Shown: positions 49,188 through 57,593, counted from the first letter of the stretch. The stretch: 64,000 bases of DNA from G963678095 sp963678095 (GCA_963678095.2 CAXXXP010000001.1:310001-374000); one strand, 5' to 3'. Notes: a model not told the origin generated them from the letters alone. Program-made: numbers and translations.

Positions 49188-50219
49188 ATGGCATATTATA
49201 TAGAAGGAAACGTGAAAAATGTGTTGGAATTGATAAATCTCTCAAATTATCCGACGGACAATGACGGGCTGATCCATAATTCTCCGAAGTCTTTGGCCGC
49301 CTTGTTGAAGAAGTTTGATCTCGACGGAATTGAATTGATGCTCTGCCAGCCTTGGGACTCGCAGTTGCACCGAGGCGAATGGGTAAAGGGCATTCATCTG
49401 CGTTTTTGGCCCGATTGGCTTGATTTTTACTGTGGCAATAAGCCTGCCGTGGAAAAGTTCATCGGGGACAAGGCGGCTGTAAAAGCGTATTATGGGGCCG
49501 TGCTGCCAGCTGACTGGATCCGGCTTTACCGGGAAAACATACGTGCAGCTGTCTCGACGCCGGCAGAGTACATGGTCTTTCATATCGCCAATGCACATGC
49601 TGAAGAGAGCTATTGCTATCGCTTTGAACATTCATCAGAGCAGGTAGTAAAATCAGCCGTGGCTTTGATCAATTCGCTGACGCAAGAAGTTCCGGCTGAT
49701 ACTTGTCTGCTGTTTGAAAATCTTTGGTGGCCGGGCCTGACTTTCTTGTCATCAGCGGCAGTTTCCTATATCGTGGAACATGTCGAGCATAAAAATATCG
49801 GTTTTATGCTCGATACGGGCCATTTGATGAATACAAACCGCAGCCTTGAGACACAGGTTCAGGCGGCAAGGTATGTCGAGCAGGTGATGGATAATCTAGG
49901 TTCGCTTAAACAGTATATCCGGGGTATACATTTGCATCAGTCTCTTTCTGGTACCTATGTGAAAAACATAATAGGCCGGGAGCATAGGCCATGTTTTGCT
50001 AAACCGGAGTTGATGAATCATATATTGAATATCGATCAGCACCAGCCCTTTACAGAGAGTATTGTTCGTGATTTGGTGGCAAGTGTTGACCCGGAGTATC
50101 TGGTACATGAGTTCATCCAGTATTCAAGAGCGGACTGGGAACGGAAACTTGCCGTGCAGAAAAAGGCTTTAACAGGGCGCGTGTATGATCAGGTTGACAA
50201 TGTAAATCATTGGTGCTAA
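49188..50219 (+). CDS. TIM-barrel protein, AP endonuclease 2/sugar isomerase-like
   Basis: The 343-residue protein has the xylose-isomerase-like TIM barrel. Likely metal ligands are Glu in CLLFENLWWPG, Asp and His in GFMLDTGHLMN, His in IRGIHLHQS and Glu in YLVHEFIQY. It could be an isomerase, epimerase or hydrolase. I do not recognise a specific function. ATG 49188 lacks a ribosome site; GTG 49221, 11 bases after AAGGAA, is an alternative that starts directly at the first barrel strand (LELINLSNY). It sits between a B12-type receptor and a cobalamin riboswitch, so a role with corrinoids is possible. A promoter for the next unit lies in its 3' end. Confidence 0.7.
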   Translation: MAYYIEGNVKNVLELINLSNYPTDNDGLIHNSPKSLAALLKKFDLDGIELMLCQPWDSQLHRGEWVKGIHLRFWPDWLDFYCGNKPAVEKFIGDKAAVKAYYGAVLPADWIRLYRENIRAAVSTPAEYMVFHIANAHAEESYCYRFEHSSEQVVKSAVALINSLTQEVPADTCLLFENLWWPGLTFLSSAAVSYIVEHVEHKNIGFMLDTGHLMNTNRSLETQVQAARYVEQVMDNLGSLKQYIRGIHLHQSLSGTYVKNIIGREHRPCFAKPELMNHILNIDQHQPFTESIVRDLVASVDPEYLVHEFIQYSRADWERKLAVQKKALTGRVYDQVDNVNHWC

Positions 50220-50222
50220 GAT
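50194..50222 (+). promoter_or_regulatory. Promoter of the cbiK unit, inside the upstream gene
   Basis: TTGACA (50194-50199) and TAAGAT (50217-50222) with a 17-base spacer overlap the last codons of the TIM-barrel gene. The leader would begin near 50229. Confidence 0.7.
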
Positions 50223-50262
50223 GGACAAGGATTTTGGTTAAGAAAAATTTCATAACAACAGG

Positions 50263-50459
50263 ATCAGGTGTCTTAGGACTTAATAGGGAAGTTTGGTGCA
50301 ATGCCAACGCGGTCCCGCCACTGTAACAGCGAGCGAATTCATATTTATGTCACTGAAGCGATATGCTTTGGGAAGGCTTGAATGAGCGATGAACTGGAGC
50401 CAGGAGAACTGCCTGATCAGCAATCACCGTCAGACCTGCGAGCGATAGGAAGGGGATTA
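50263..50459 (+). ncRNA. Cobalamin riboswitch 5 controlling cbiK
   Basis: A single aptamer with GATCAGGTGTCTTAGGACTT, GCGGTCCCGCCACTG (B12 box 50317-50323), GGAGCCAGGAGAACTGCCTG and GACCTGCGAGCGAT. Its 5' end matches riboswitches 1 and 2 (GATCAGGTGTCTTAGGACTT), while its middle resembles riboswitch 3. A terminator follows at 50480. Confidence 0.94.
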
Positions 50460-50479
50460 TGTTCATTTTAAAAATTTTC

Positions 50480-50525
50480 AGATGAGCCTTCTCTTTATGT
50501 TGCAGAGGGCTCATCTTTTTATTTT
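50480..50525 (+). terminator. Expression-platform terminator of cobalamin riboswitch 5
   Basis: AGATGAGCC and GGCTCATCT form the stem, with an inner TCTC/AGAG pairing, followed by TTTTTATTTT. It lies 25 bases before cbiK. Confidence 0.85.
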
Positions 50526-50549
50526 ATATTTTACTTAGGGGGAAAAATC

Positions 50550-51584
50550 ATGAAGAAAAATTGGAAAAAAATGCTTATTACATCGATGGCCTGTGCCGCT
50601 TTTATCAGTGGAAGTTCCGTTACCAGCTACGCGGCCTATCAGCTGAATCCGGAAGTCAAAGATGCTACACCGGCTTTGCGGCAAGCGGCAGAAATTGGAG
50701 TCCGGGTCGCAGAAAATGCGGAAATGAAGGATGCGGAAAATAAAGATGCCATTGTCGTCATGAGTTTTGGGACGACGTATGCTGAATCGCGCAAAGCCAC
50801 GATTGAAAAAACGGTAGAGGAAATTCAGGCAGCTCATCCGGGAACAAAGGTTGTCCTGGCGTTTACTTCACATATCATTGTTGACCGCATCCAGAAAAAT
50901 GAAGGCATTAAAATTCCGACACCGGAAGAAGCCTTAGCCCAGCTTAAGGAAGAAGGGTATACCAGGGTAGCACTTACTTCGCTGGACCTGATTCCGGGAA
51001 TGGAGTATGCATATGACAGTGCGATCTTTGATACGTATAAAGGACAGTTTAAAAAAATGACACTGGGGACTTCTCTGATGTATTGGATGGGCCAGGAAGG
51101 CCAGCGTGATGACGTAAAAGAAGCCCTGTCCGCGATCCGGACAGAATTCCCTAAAACAGGGAAAAAAGATGCTGTATTATTGATGAATCATGGAACACCA
51201 CATCCGGCCAATGCCTATTATGCTGTTATACAGGATCGTCTGCAGGAAATGGGCCTGGATAATGTCTTGATTTATACGGTCGAAGGGACGCCAAGTCTTG
51301 AAAATGTTATGACGAAGCTCAAAGAAAAAGGCATCAAAAATGTTACCTTGATTCCGATGATGATGGTTGCCGGAGATCATGCCAACAACGATATGGCGGG
51401 AGCTGAACCGGAATCTCATAAATCGATATTGGAGAAAGACGGATTTCATGTATCGACCTATATTCACGGACTGGGTGAAAATGAACAGGTTCGCAAACTG
51501 TTTGTTGACCGGGCCAATGAATCCTGGGATGCGCTGGAACGTGAAAGTGTAAAGCCGGCAGCACACCATATGATGAAAAAATAA
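50550..51584 (+). CDS. cbiK: Exported sirohydrochlorin cobaltochelatase (CbiK-like)
   Basis: CbiK inserts cobalt into sirohydrochlorin early in anaerobic cobalamin synthesis. This 344-residue copy carries a signal peptide (MKKNWKKMLITSM to YA, cleavage after Ala28), so it should work in the periplasm, like CbiK-P of Desulfovibrio vulgaris. The metal-site histidines appear in LLMNHGTPHPANAYY and VAGDHANNDMAG; SFGTTYAESRKATI marks the family's N-terminal lobe. The start follows TTAGGGGG. A periplasmic form may act in cobalt or tetrapyrrole handling rather than synthesis. Confidence 0.9.
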   Translation: MKKNWKKMLITSMACAAFISGSSVTSYAAYQLNPEVKDATPALRQAAEIGVRVAENAEMKDAENKDAIVVMSFGTTYAESRKATIEKTVEEIQAAHPGTKVVLAFTSHIIVDRIQKNEGIKIPTPEEALAQLKEEGYTRVALTSLDLIPGMEYAYDSAIFDTYKGQFKKMTLGTSLMYWMGQEGQRDDVKEALSAIRTEFPKTGKKDAVLLMNHGTPHPANAYYAVIQDRLQEMGLDNVLIYTVEGTPSLENVMTKLKEKGIKNVTLIPMMMVAGDHANNDMAGAEPESHKSILEKDGFHVSTYIHGLGENEQVRKLFVDRANESWDALERESVKPAAHHMMKK

Positions 51585-51591
51585 TTTTACA

Positions 51592-51637
51592 AGAGATCCT
51601 GGCTTGCAGCGACAGCTGCGGCGGGATCTCTTTTTTT
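51592..51637 (+). terminator. Rho-independent terminator after cbiK
   Basis: AGAGATCC and GGATCTCT enclose an inner GCAGC/GCTGC hairpin and are followed by a run of T. Confidence 0.75.
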
Positions 51638-51727
51638 ACGGCAGATTTGGCAGTATATGATATAATAAAGGCATATTTTAGCCGGGCTTTAGAGAGTTTT
51701 GCTGCGGCTACGGGGGAGGCTGTATTT

Positions 51728-52054
51728 ATGAATCATGAAGAACATGCGCATACAGCGGCTGATGGCACGGTTTATAAGCATGTGCACCATCACTCGCATA
51801 CACAGACAAAAGCGGTGCTGAACCGGATGTCGCGACTGATCGGACATATGGAATCCATTAAAAAAATGGTGGAAAGTGATCGTGACTGCAGCGAAGTGCT
51901 GGTGCAGCTGTCGGCGGTCCGGGCGGCGCTGCAGGGGGTAAGCCGGGTGATACTGAAGGATCATATTGAACACTGTATCGTGGATGCGGCTAAAAATGAT
52001 GATCTGGCCTCCTTGGAAAATCTGAATCGGGCGATTGATCGGTTTATGAAATAA
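51728..52054 (+). CDS. CsoR/RcnR-family metal-sensing repressor with His-rich N-terminus
   Basis: The 108-residue helical DNA-binding protein has Cys54, His79 and Cys83. Their spacing (25 and 4) matches the Cys-His-Cys copper site of CsoR. Its N-terminus holds eight histidines (for example HVHHHSH, residues 18-24), a feature of nickel and cobalt sensors. Metal binding would release it from DNA. The start is ATG 51728, eight bases after GGGGGAGG. Between cbiK and cbiMN, cobalt is the most plausible signal, though copper or nickel fit the site too. A TATAAT at 51661 may be its promoter. Confidence 0.85.
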   Translation: MNHEEHAHTAADGTVYKHVHHHSHTQTKAVLNRMSRLIGHMESIKKMVESDRDCSEVLVQLSAVRAALQGVSRVILKDHIEHCIVDAAKNDDLASLENLNRAIDRFMK

Positions 52055-52056
52055 AG

Positions 52057-52118
52057 ACAGGATTCTTCTAGGCGCGGCAGGGGATTGTTTCGTGCGAACA
52101 GAAGAATCCTGTTTTTTA
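52057..52118 (+). terminator. Rho-independent terminator after the CsoR-like gene
   Basis: ACAGGATTCTTCT (52057-52069) and AGAAGAATCCTGT (52100-52112) pair perfectly and are followed by TTTTT; the 30-base loop is long. Confidence 0.75.
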
Positions 52119-52196
52119 TCGGGGGGATGGGGATAGGCATGCTTGTTTTGTCTGCCAACATATACCAGAATTAAGCTGAAAAAACAGTTTACAGAG

Positions 52197-52240
52197 AACC
52201 CCCGTCAGGGCTTGAGGACTTTTGCCGGTGTGATTATAAT
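52197..52240 (+). promoter_or_regulatory. Promoter of cbiMN with G/C-tract dyad
   Basis: TTGAGG (52212-52217) and TATAAT (52235-52240) have a 17-base spacer. An imperfect dyad AACCCCCGTCAGGGCTT (52197-52213) touches the -35 box. CsoR/RcnR proteins recognise G/C tracts of this kind, and the CsoR-like gene is directly upstream, so it is a candidate operator. Confidence 0.5.
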
Positions 52241-52278
52241 GAAAGCAGTGAATAAAAGTATAAAAGGAGATGCTGCAT

Positions 52279-53295
52279 ATGCATATGGCAGATGCCCTGA
52301 TATCCCCGACGGTCGGGATTACCATGCTTGCTGTCAGTGGCGGCCTGCTGGGGCTGTCAGTGAAGAAAATACAGCGGGAAATGGATGATAAGATGATTCC
52401 GTTGATGGGTGTGATGGGGGCCTTTGTTTTTGCTGCTCAGATGATTAATTTCACGATCCCGGGGACGGGATCAAGTGGACATATTGGCGGGGGGCTTTTG
52501 CTGGCCGCTGTACTTGGCCCATGGGGAGCTTTTATGGCGATTGCCTCCGTGCTGCTGGTACAGGCGTTGTTTTTTGCTGATGGGGGCTTGCTTGCCTGGG
52601 GCTGCAATCTGTTTAACATGGGGTTTTTTCCCTGTTTTATTGCGTATCCGTTGATTTATCGGTTTTTTGTAAAGGAAAACCCCAGCCGGCGACGGATTTT
52701 TTGGGGATCACTACTGGGCGTAGTCATTGCCCTGCAGCTGGGGGCTTTCAGTGTTGTACTTGAAACCTTGTTTTCAGGTCGAACGGAGCTTTCTTTTGGA
52801 ACCTTTGTCCTGCTGATGCAGCCGATTCATCTGGCAATTGGCATAGTGGAAGGCTTGGTTACGGGGAGCGTGTTGTCCTTTCTACTGGAGGCCGGGCCAG
52901 AACTTTTGGCGGTGTCGACAAAGGAAAGGAAGCAACCGGCCCCAAAAATCCTGCTTGTCCTGGCATTGCTTACGGCCTTTACTGGCGGTATATTGTCACT
53001 CTATGCCTCAGAGTATCCCGATGGCCTTGAATGGTCAATCCAGGGGATTACCGGATCGACAGAACTTGAAGGTGGGGCGGGGCAGCTTGAGCAGCAGCTG
53101 GGAGCAATGCAGCAAAAAACAGCATTGCTGCCGGACTATTCTTTCCCGCAGGCAGAGGAGAAAGCTGGCGTAGGAACGAGCGTTTCTGGTATTCTTGGTG
53201 GCTCGATCACGCTGCTGCTGATTGCGGCAGCCGGAAAGCTTGCGCTCTATTGGAAAAAACAGTCGCGCAAGGCCGGTTATGGGATGGAAAAATAG
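52279..53295 (+). CDS. cbiM: Cobalt transport protein CbiM fused to CbiN-like domain
   Basis: The 338-residue membrane protein is the substrate-binding (S) component of a cobalt ECF transporter. The N-terminus MHMADALISP places His2 for metal binding, which fixes the start at ATG 52279 (nine bases after AAAAGGAG) instead of 52270. The CbiM core has about seven helices. A periplasmic segment with PDGLEWS and a last helix resemble CbiN, so this is a CbiMN fusion. CbiQ and CbiO are not adjacent; it may work alone or share an energising module encoded elsewhere. Confidence 0.9.
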   Translation: MHMADALISPTVGITMLAVSGGLLGLSVKKIQREMDDKMIPLMGVMGAFVFAAQMINFTIPGTGSSGHIGGGLLLAAVLGPWGAFMAIASVLLVQALFFADGGLLAWGCNLFNMGFFPCFIAYPLIYRFFVKENPSRRRIFWGSLLGVVIALQLGAFSVVLETLFSGRTELSFGTFVLLMQPIHLAIGIVEGLVTGSVLSFLLEAGPELLAVSTKERKQPAPKILLVLALLTAFTGGILSLYASEYPDGLEWSIQGITGSTELEGGAGQLEQQLGAMQQKTALLPDYSFPQAEEKAGVGTSVSGILGGSITLLLIAAAGKLALYWKKQSRKAGYGMEK

Positions 53296-53343
53296 AGGTT
53301 ATATAGGGGTCGTCGAAAAAATAAAATGACTGCATGAAGTTTA

Positions 53344-53379
53344 AACAGAGCAGCCGCTGATAACAGCGGCTGCTCTGTT
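53344..53379 (+). terminator. Hairpin terminator after cbiMN
   Basis: AACAGAGCAGCCGCTG, loop ATAA and CAGCGGCTGCTCTGTT form a perfect 16-base stem; the T run behind it is poor. Confidence 0.7.
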
Positions 53380-53415
53380 CATCTGTATCAGGCTTTATTT
53401 AAAACAATCGATAAG

Positions 53416-53469
53416 TTAACGTAAAATTAACATAGACATAACAAGCTTTCATTGAAACTGCGTTAGAAT
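53416..53469 (+). promoter_or_regulatory. Pho box and promoter of pstSCA
   Basis: TTAACG (53416), TTAACA (53427) and ATAACA (53438) repeat with an exact 11-base period, and a TAGAAT -10 box (53464-53469) begins 20 bases after the last repeat. This is the same geometry as at pstB (37193-37246) and fits activation by a PhoP/PhoB-type regulator. Confidence 0.75.
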
Positions 53470-53509
53470 AAAAACAGGTTAGAGAATAAAACGCAGGAGG
53501 TTTTTGAAC

Positions 53510-54373
53510 ATGATTTCTTGGAATAAGACAAAACTTATGGCAGTGGTGGGAACAATGCTGATCGGCTCGATGGTTTTTGCCGGCTGTGGAGGATCGCAGC
53601 AGGGGGCAGGCGATGGTAAATCAGCTGCAATAGAGGGTACCGTCAGTGCATCTGGGTCAACGGCGCTGTTGCCGCTGTTAAAACCGGCACAGGAACAGTT
53701 TCAAAATAAGCATGAAAAAGTTACGATCAACCTTGCTGGTGGTGGCTCTTTTACGGGGATGAATCAGGTAGCAGAAGGTTCTGTTCAGATCGGTAATTCA
53801 GATGTTGTGACCCCGGAGGAACTGAAGGACAAGGGCTTAGTCGATCATAAGGTTGTAGTAGAACCATTTGTGTTTGTTGTCAATAAGGATGTAAAAGTCA
53901 GTAATTTAACAATGGCGCAGATACAGGATATTCTCAAGGGGAAAATTACAAACTGGAAGGAAGTTGGCGGAGAGGATCAGGAGATCAGCCTGATTCACCG
54001 GGCAAAATCCTCCGGCTCACGGGCAACGGTAGCGGAAACCGTCCTCAAGGGGGAAGCTTTTACAGATAAGGCTGTAATTCAGGATTCCAATGGAGCCGTG
54101 CTCAAAGCGATTGCCAGCACACCGGGGGCCATTGGTTATGTGGATGCACCGTATGCCAACGATACCATCAAGACGCTTTCACTCGATGGAGTGGCGTATT
54201 CAGCGCAGGCTGTAATTGATGGCAAATATCCGGTGTATTCTTACGGACATATGTACACTAAAGGAGAAGCAACTGGTGCGACCAAAGCCTTTATTGAATA
54301 TGTGCTCAGTGATGAATTCCAAAATTCAGAAGTTGAAAAACTGGGCTTTATCCCGGTCAATAAGATGAAATAA
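53510..54373 (+). CDS. pstS: Phosphate-binding lipoprotein PstS
   Basis: The 287-residue periplasmic protein binds phosphate for PstCAB. A lipoprotein signal ends at Cys26 (MVFAGC). Phosphate contacts are seen in SASGSTALLPL, GNSDVVTPEEL and AKSSGSRATV. The start is ATG 53510, nine bases after GCAGGAGG; TTG 53504 is in frame but too close. It leads pstS-pstC-pstA. Confidence 0.95.
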   Translation: MISWNKTKLMAVVGTMLIGSMVFAGCGGSQQGAGDGKSAAIEGTVSASGSTALLPLLKPAQEQFQNKHEKVTINLAGGGSFTGMNQVAEGSVQIGNSDVVTPEELKDKGLVDHKVVVEPFVFVVNKDVKVSNLTMAQIQDILKGKITNWKEVGGEDQEISLIHRAKSSGSRATVAETVLKGEAFTDKAVIQDSNGAVLKAIASTPGAIGYVDAPYANDTIKTLSLDGVAYSAQAVIDGKYPVYSYGHMYTKGEATGATKAFIEYVLSDEFQNSEVEKLGFIPVNKMK

Positions 54374-54399
54374 ATATGATTTCAGAAGGGGCATCATGT

Positions 54400-55287
54400 A
54401 TGAAGACAAGAGATCAAAATCATGAACAAAAACTGCTCTGTGATCGCTATGTGAAATATTTGTTTATAGCGAGTGCAGCCTTGATGGCCTTACTGATTTT
54501 TTCCATTGTGTTTTTTGTTGGCAGACAGGGGCTGATGACCTTTACCCAGATAAGCCCGGGCGAGTTCTTCTTTAACGCCAAATGGGATCCGATGGAGAAA
54601 CAGTTTGGTGCGCTGAGCTTTATTGCTGGTTCACTTTTCGTAACGGCGACAGCTGTTGCCATCGGGGGCCCGCTGGGGATTTTGGGAGCTGTATTTATGG
54701 CGAAAATTGCTCCCCGCTGGGTAAGGGATATTATGCGACCAGCGGTTGATCTGTATGTAGCAATACCCTCGGTTGTCTACGGCTATGCCGGACTCGTCGT
54801 GTTGGTGCCGTTTTTGCGGGAATTCTTTGATGTACAAACGGGATTTGGCGTGTTGGCTGCGGGATTGGTGCTGGCCATTATGATTTTGCCAACGATCATC
54901 AGCATTAGTGATGATGCCCTACGAGCGGTTCCTAAACCATTAGAGGAGGCATCTCTGGCATTGGGGGCAACCTACTGGCAGACACTGTATCGTGTGCTTG
55001 TGCCGGCGGCACTGCCCGGTGTTTTGACCGCCATTGTCCTCGCCATGGCCAGAGCTATCGGCGAAACCATGGCAGTGCAGATGCTCATTGGTAATACGCC
55101 CATGCTGCCAACATCCTTTTTTACCCCGACGTCAACGCTGACTAGCAACATCGTCGTGGAAATGGGCAATACACCGTTTGGCTCGGCCTGGGGGAATTCC
55201 CTGTTTCTGATGGCCTTGGTTTTGCTTATTCTGTCCCTGGGGATGATTCTTTTGATTCGGAGAATCGGTGCGCGGAGGTATGCCTGA
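54400..55287 (+). CDS. pstC: Phosphate ABC transporter permease PstC
   Basis: The 295-residue inner-membrane protein has six helices and the EAA loop that contacts PstB (LEEASLALGATYWQTLYRVLV). ATG 54400, eight bases after AGAAGGGG, is preferred over ATG 54376, which precedes that site. Its stop overlaps the pstA start by one base. Confidence 0.95.
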   Translation: MKTRDQNHEQKLLCDRYVKYLFIASAALMALLIFSIVFFVGRQGLMTFTQISPGEFFFNAKWDPMEKQFGALSFIAGSLFVTATAVAIGGPLGILGAVFMAKIAPRWVRDIMRPAVDLYVAIPSVVYGYAGLVVLVPFLREFFDVQTGFGVLAAGLVLAIMILPTIISISDDALRAVPKPLEEASLALGATYWQTLYRVLVPAALPGVLTAIVLAMARAIGETMAVQMLIGNTPMLPTSFFTPTSTLTSNIVVEMGNTPFGSAWGNSLFLMALVLLILSLGMILLIRRIGARRYA

Positions 55288-56147
55288 TGAATACAAAAAC
55301 ACAAAATAAAATCGCCATGAGCATTCTTTGGTTTACCGGAATTTTGATTCTTGGCATATTATGCCTTTTCCTTGGATATATTCTCTATAAGGGCATGCCG
55401 ATATTGTCAGCACAGTTTATCTTTGGACGCTCAAGTGATATAACTGCCGGCGGCGGGGTTGGATCGCAGCTGTTTAACTCTTTTTACCTGCTGTTTTTAT
55501 CACTGGTAATATCGGTGCCGATTGCCGTGGGAGCCGGAATTTATCTGGCTGAATATGCAAAGGAAACACGGCTGACGAAGCTGATCCGCTTGAGTACGGA
55601 AAGTCTGGCCACTGTGCCATCGATTGTTCTGGGGCTTTTTGGCATGATCGTCTTTGTTAATTTTATGGGGCTGCGGTTCAGTATTATCAGTGGGGCACTG
55701 ACATTGGTGCTTTTAAATTTGCCGCTCCTGGTGCGGGTTACTGAAGAATCCATCCGCACGGTGCCGAAAACCTACCGGGAGGCAAGCCTCGCTCTGGGGG
55801 CGACAAAGCTTCAGACGATCGTGCGGACAGTTTTGCCAAGTGCGTTGCCGGGAATTATGACTGGCATAACGCTCACGGCCGGACGGGCGCTTGGTGAAAC
55901 TGCCATTTTGATCTTTACGGCCGGAACCACCGTATCGCGTCATATGTACGATACCGATGTTTTTGCTGCTGGTGAAACGCTGGCGGTGCATCTTTGGTAT
56001 CTGATGTCCGTCGGACTAGTGCCGGATCGTGATTTGATTGCGGATGGCATAGGGGCGTTGCTCATACTCACCATTCTCATCTTTAATCTGCTGATCGTTG
56101 TTCCTCTCAAGGTGTTCCAGCGGCGGATGGGTATCATGGATAAATAG
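55287..56147 (+). CDS. pstA: Phosphate ABC transporter permease PstA
   Basis: The 286-residue second permease has six helices and the loop YREASLALGATKLQTIVRTVL for the ATPase. The operon stops here with a terminator; pstB and phoU, which usually follow, are at 37-39 kb. Confidence 0.95.
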   Translation: MNTKTQNKIAMSILWFTGILILGILCLFLGYILYKGMPILSAQFIFGRSSDITAGGGVGSQLFNSFYLLFLSLVISVPIAVGAGIYLAEYAKETRLTKLIRLSTESLATVPSIVLGLFGMIVFVNFMGLRFSIISGALTLVLLNLPLLVRVTEESIRTVPKTYREASLALGATKLQTIVRTVLPSALPGIMTGITLTAGRALGETAILIFTAGTTVSRHMYDTDVFAAGETLAVHLWYLMSVGLVPDRDLIADGIGALLILTILIFNLLIVVPLKVFQRRMGIMDK

Positions 56148-56165
56148 AATATGATAACTAGCGCG

Positions 56166-56213
56166 TAACATAAAGAAAAGGAGAATGCCTGATCGCATTC
56201 TCCTTTTCTTTAT
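56166..56213. terminator. Bidirectional terminator between pstA and tmcAL
   Basis: A perfect 21-base stem (56166-56186 with 56193-56213) with a six-base loop lies between the convergent genes. Confidence 0.85.
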
Positions 56214-56214
56214 G

Positions 56215-57450
56215 TCAGCGGACGATATAGGGTGGGGTTGTAAAATCGCGGGCCGCATTGTGTGGTGTCGAGAAACAGAGGTCATATATATCCGTAGCTT
56301 TTGTGTCGAAGGCAAGCATTTTTTGAAGTTCGCTTAGTTGGCCGCGCTGCCGGATTGCCGAGTCGAGATACTCTGTTGTCTTGGTGATAAGTGGCAAACG
56401 ACAAGTGCCTTTGAACTGATGCAGCAGGCGACAACCGGTTTTGCTGGCACCGAGGACTCTGGCATAAAGCGGTCCGGCTTTATCGAAACTGGCGGCATCT
56501 GAAACTTTTAAATCGAGTAGAAGGTAAAGCAGCGTTCGTTGGAGTCGGCTTAGAGGATAGCGTCTGCTTTTGACCAGTTCGAGCAGATTTGCTACCGAAT
56601 TGGCTTTTAGGGCAGCGGCTAAAAATTTGTGTTCTAGGCCTTCGGAAAAACCATATAGCGATGCAAGATCATTAGCTGTGGTGATGCGGAGTTTTGCCAA
56701 AAGGGCTGGCAAGAGGTAGTCGATGGAGGGAAGCTGGTCACGGTGGCTGATTGCTGAAACCATGGCTGCAGCTGGTGCCGGCAAAGCCATCTGCAATCGT
56801 TCTGCTGCCGGTGCTGCGGAAAAGACTTCGCGGCGGATTGCCGTTGCGCTTGCCAGTGGGGCGGTGATCTCGGTATCGTGGTAATGAGCGATGATACGTT
56901 GAATAGGCAGGGGAGTCAAACCGGTTTGAAATATTTCTATTGCATTTAAATATTCAACTGATAAAATGGTATTAGGGTTTTTTAACAGTGCTTCGGGCAC
57001 ACCGGTTTTTTCATGAAGAGCAGAGGCTAGCGACCGGGCATAAGAATGTCCGGCTTTCAGGTGCAGGCGAAGCTGGTCGGCGGTAGAGTCGGCAAGTGAT
57101 GCCTGTGATATTTTTTTGAGTAGTCCCAGATCGGCATGCTCACAGCCAAAGGCCAGTGTCTTTACACCGGGTAGCTCGCTGAGCAGCCTGACACCGCCGC
57201 GGGCAAATTCCTGCGCGCTGCGCACAGCAAAGACGAAGGGCAGTTCGATAACGAGGTCGACGCCGCAATCAACGGCGAGCTTGGCCCGCTTCCACTTATC
57301 GAGCAGGGCTGCTTCCCCGCGCTGTGTAAAGTTGCCACTGATGACACAGACGGCCGCTTCAGCTCCAGAATTTTTTTTTGCTTGTTGCAGATGATGCAGA
57401 TGTCCATTGTGAAATGGGTTGTATTCAGCGATAATGCCGACAGCTTCCAT
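56215..57450 (-). CDS. tmcAL: tRNA(Met) cytidine acetate ligase
   Basis: TmcAL (formerly YlbM) uses ATP and acetate to make N4-acetylcytidine at the wobble position of elongator tRNA-Met. The 411-residue protein opens with VGIIAEYNPFHNGHLHHL, the nucleotidyltransferase HIGH-like motif, followed by CVISGNFTQRGE and an extended helical C-terminal part. The start follows AAAGGTGG on the minus strand. It is divergent from the yceD-fab operon. Confidence 0.93.
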   Translation of the reverse strand: MEAVGIIAEYNPFHNGHLHHLQQAKKNSGAEAAVCVISGNFTQRGEAALLDKWKRAKLAVDCGVDLVIELPFVFAVRSAQEFARGGVRLLSELPGVKTLAFGCEHADLGLLKKISQASLADSTADQLRLHLKAGHSYARSLASALHEKTGVPEALLKNPNTILSVEYLNAIEIFQTGLTPLPIQRIIAHYHDTEITAPLASATAIRREVFSAAPAAERLQMALPAPAAAMVSAISHRDQLPSIDYLLPALLAKLRITTANDLASLYGFSEGLEHKFLAAALKANSVANLLELVKSRRYPLSRLQRTLLYLLLDLKVSDAASFDKAGPLYARVLGASKTGCRLLHQFKGTCRLPLITKTTEYLDSAIRQRGQLSELQKMLAFDTKATDIYDLCFSTPHNAARDFTTPPYIVR

Positions 57451-57545
57451 GAAAAAACCACCTTTCTGAAAATTATTTTAACATGCGGCGGCGAAAATTC
57501 CTATATTTTCCGAAGAAAAGCGAAAGATCAGCCAAGGTTAAAACC

Positions 57546-57574
57546 TTGACAAATGATATTGAGGCCGCTATAAT
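57546..57574 (+). promoter_or_regulatory. Consensus promoter of the yceD-rpmF-fab operon
   Basis: TTGACA (57546-57551) and TATAAT (57569-57574) with a 17-base spacer, a full consensus match. The start of transcription would be near 57581. Confidence 0.85.
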
Positions 57575-57593
57575 GGATTGAGGTTGATGTCAA

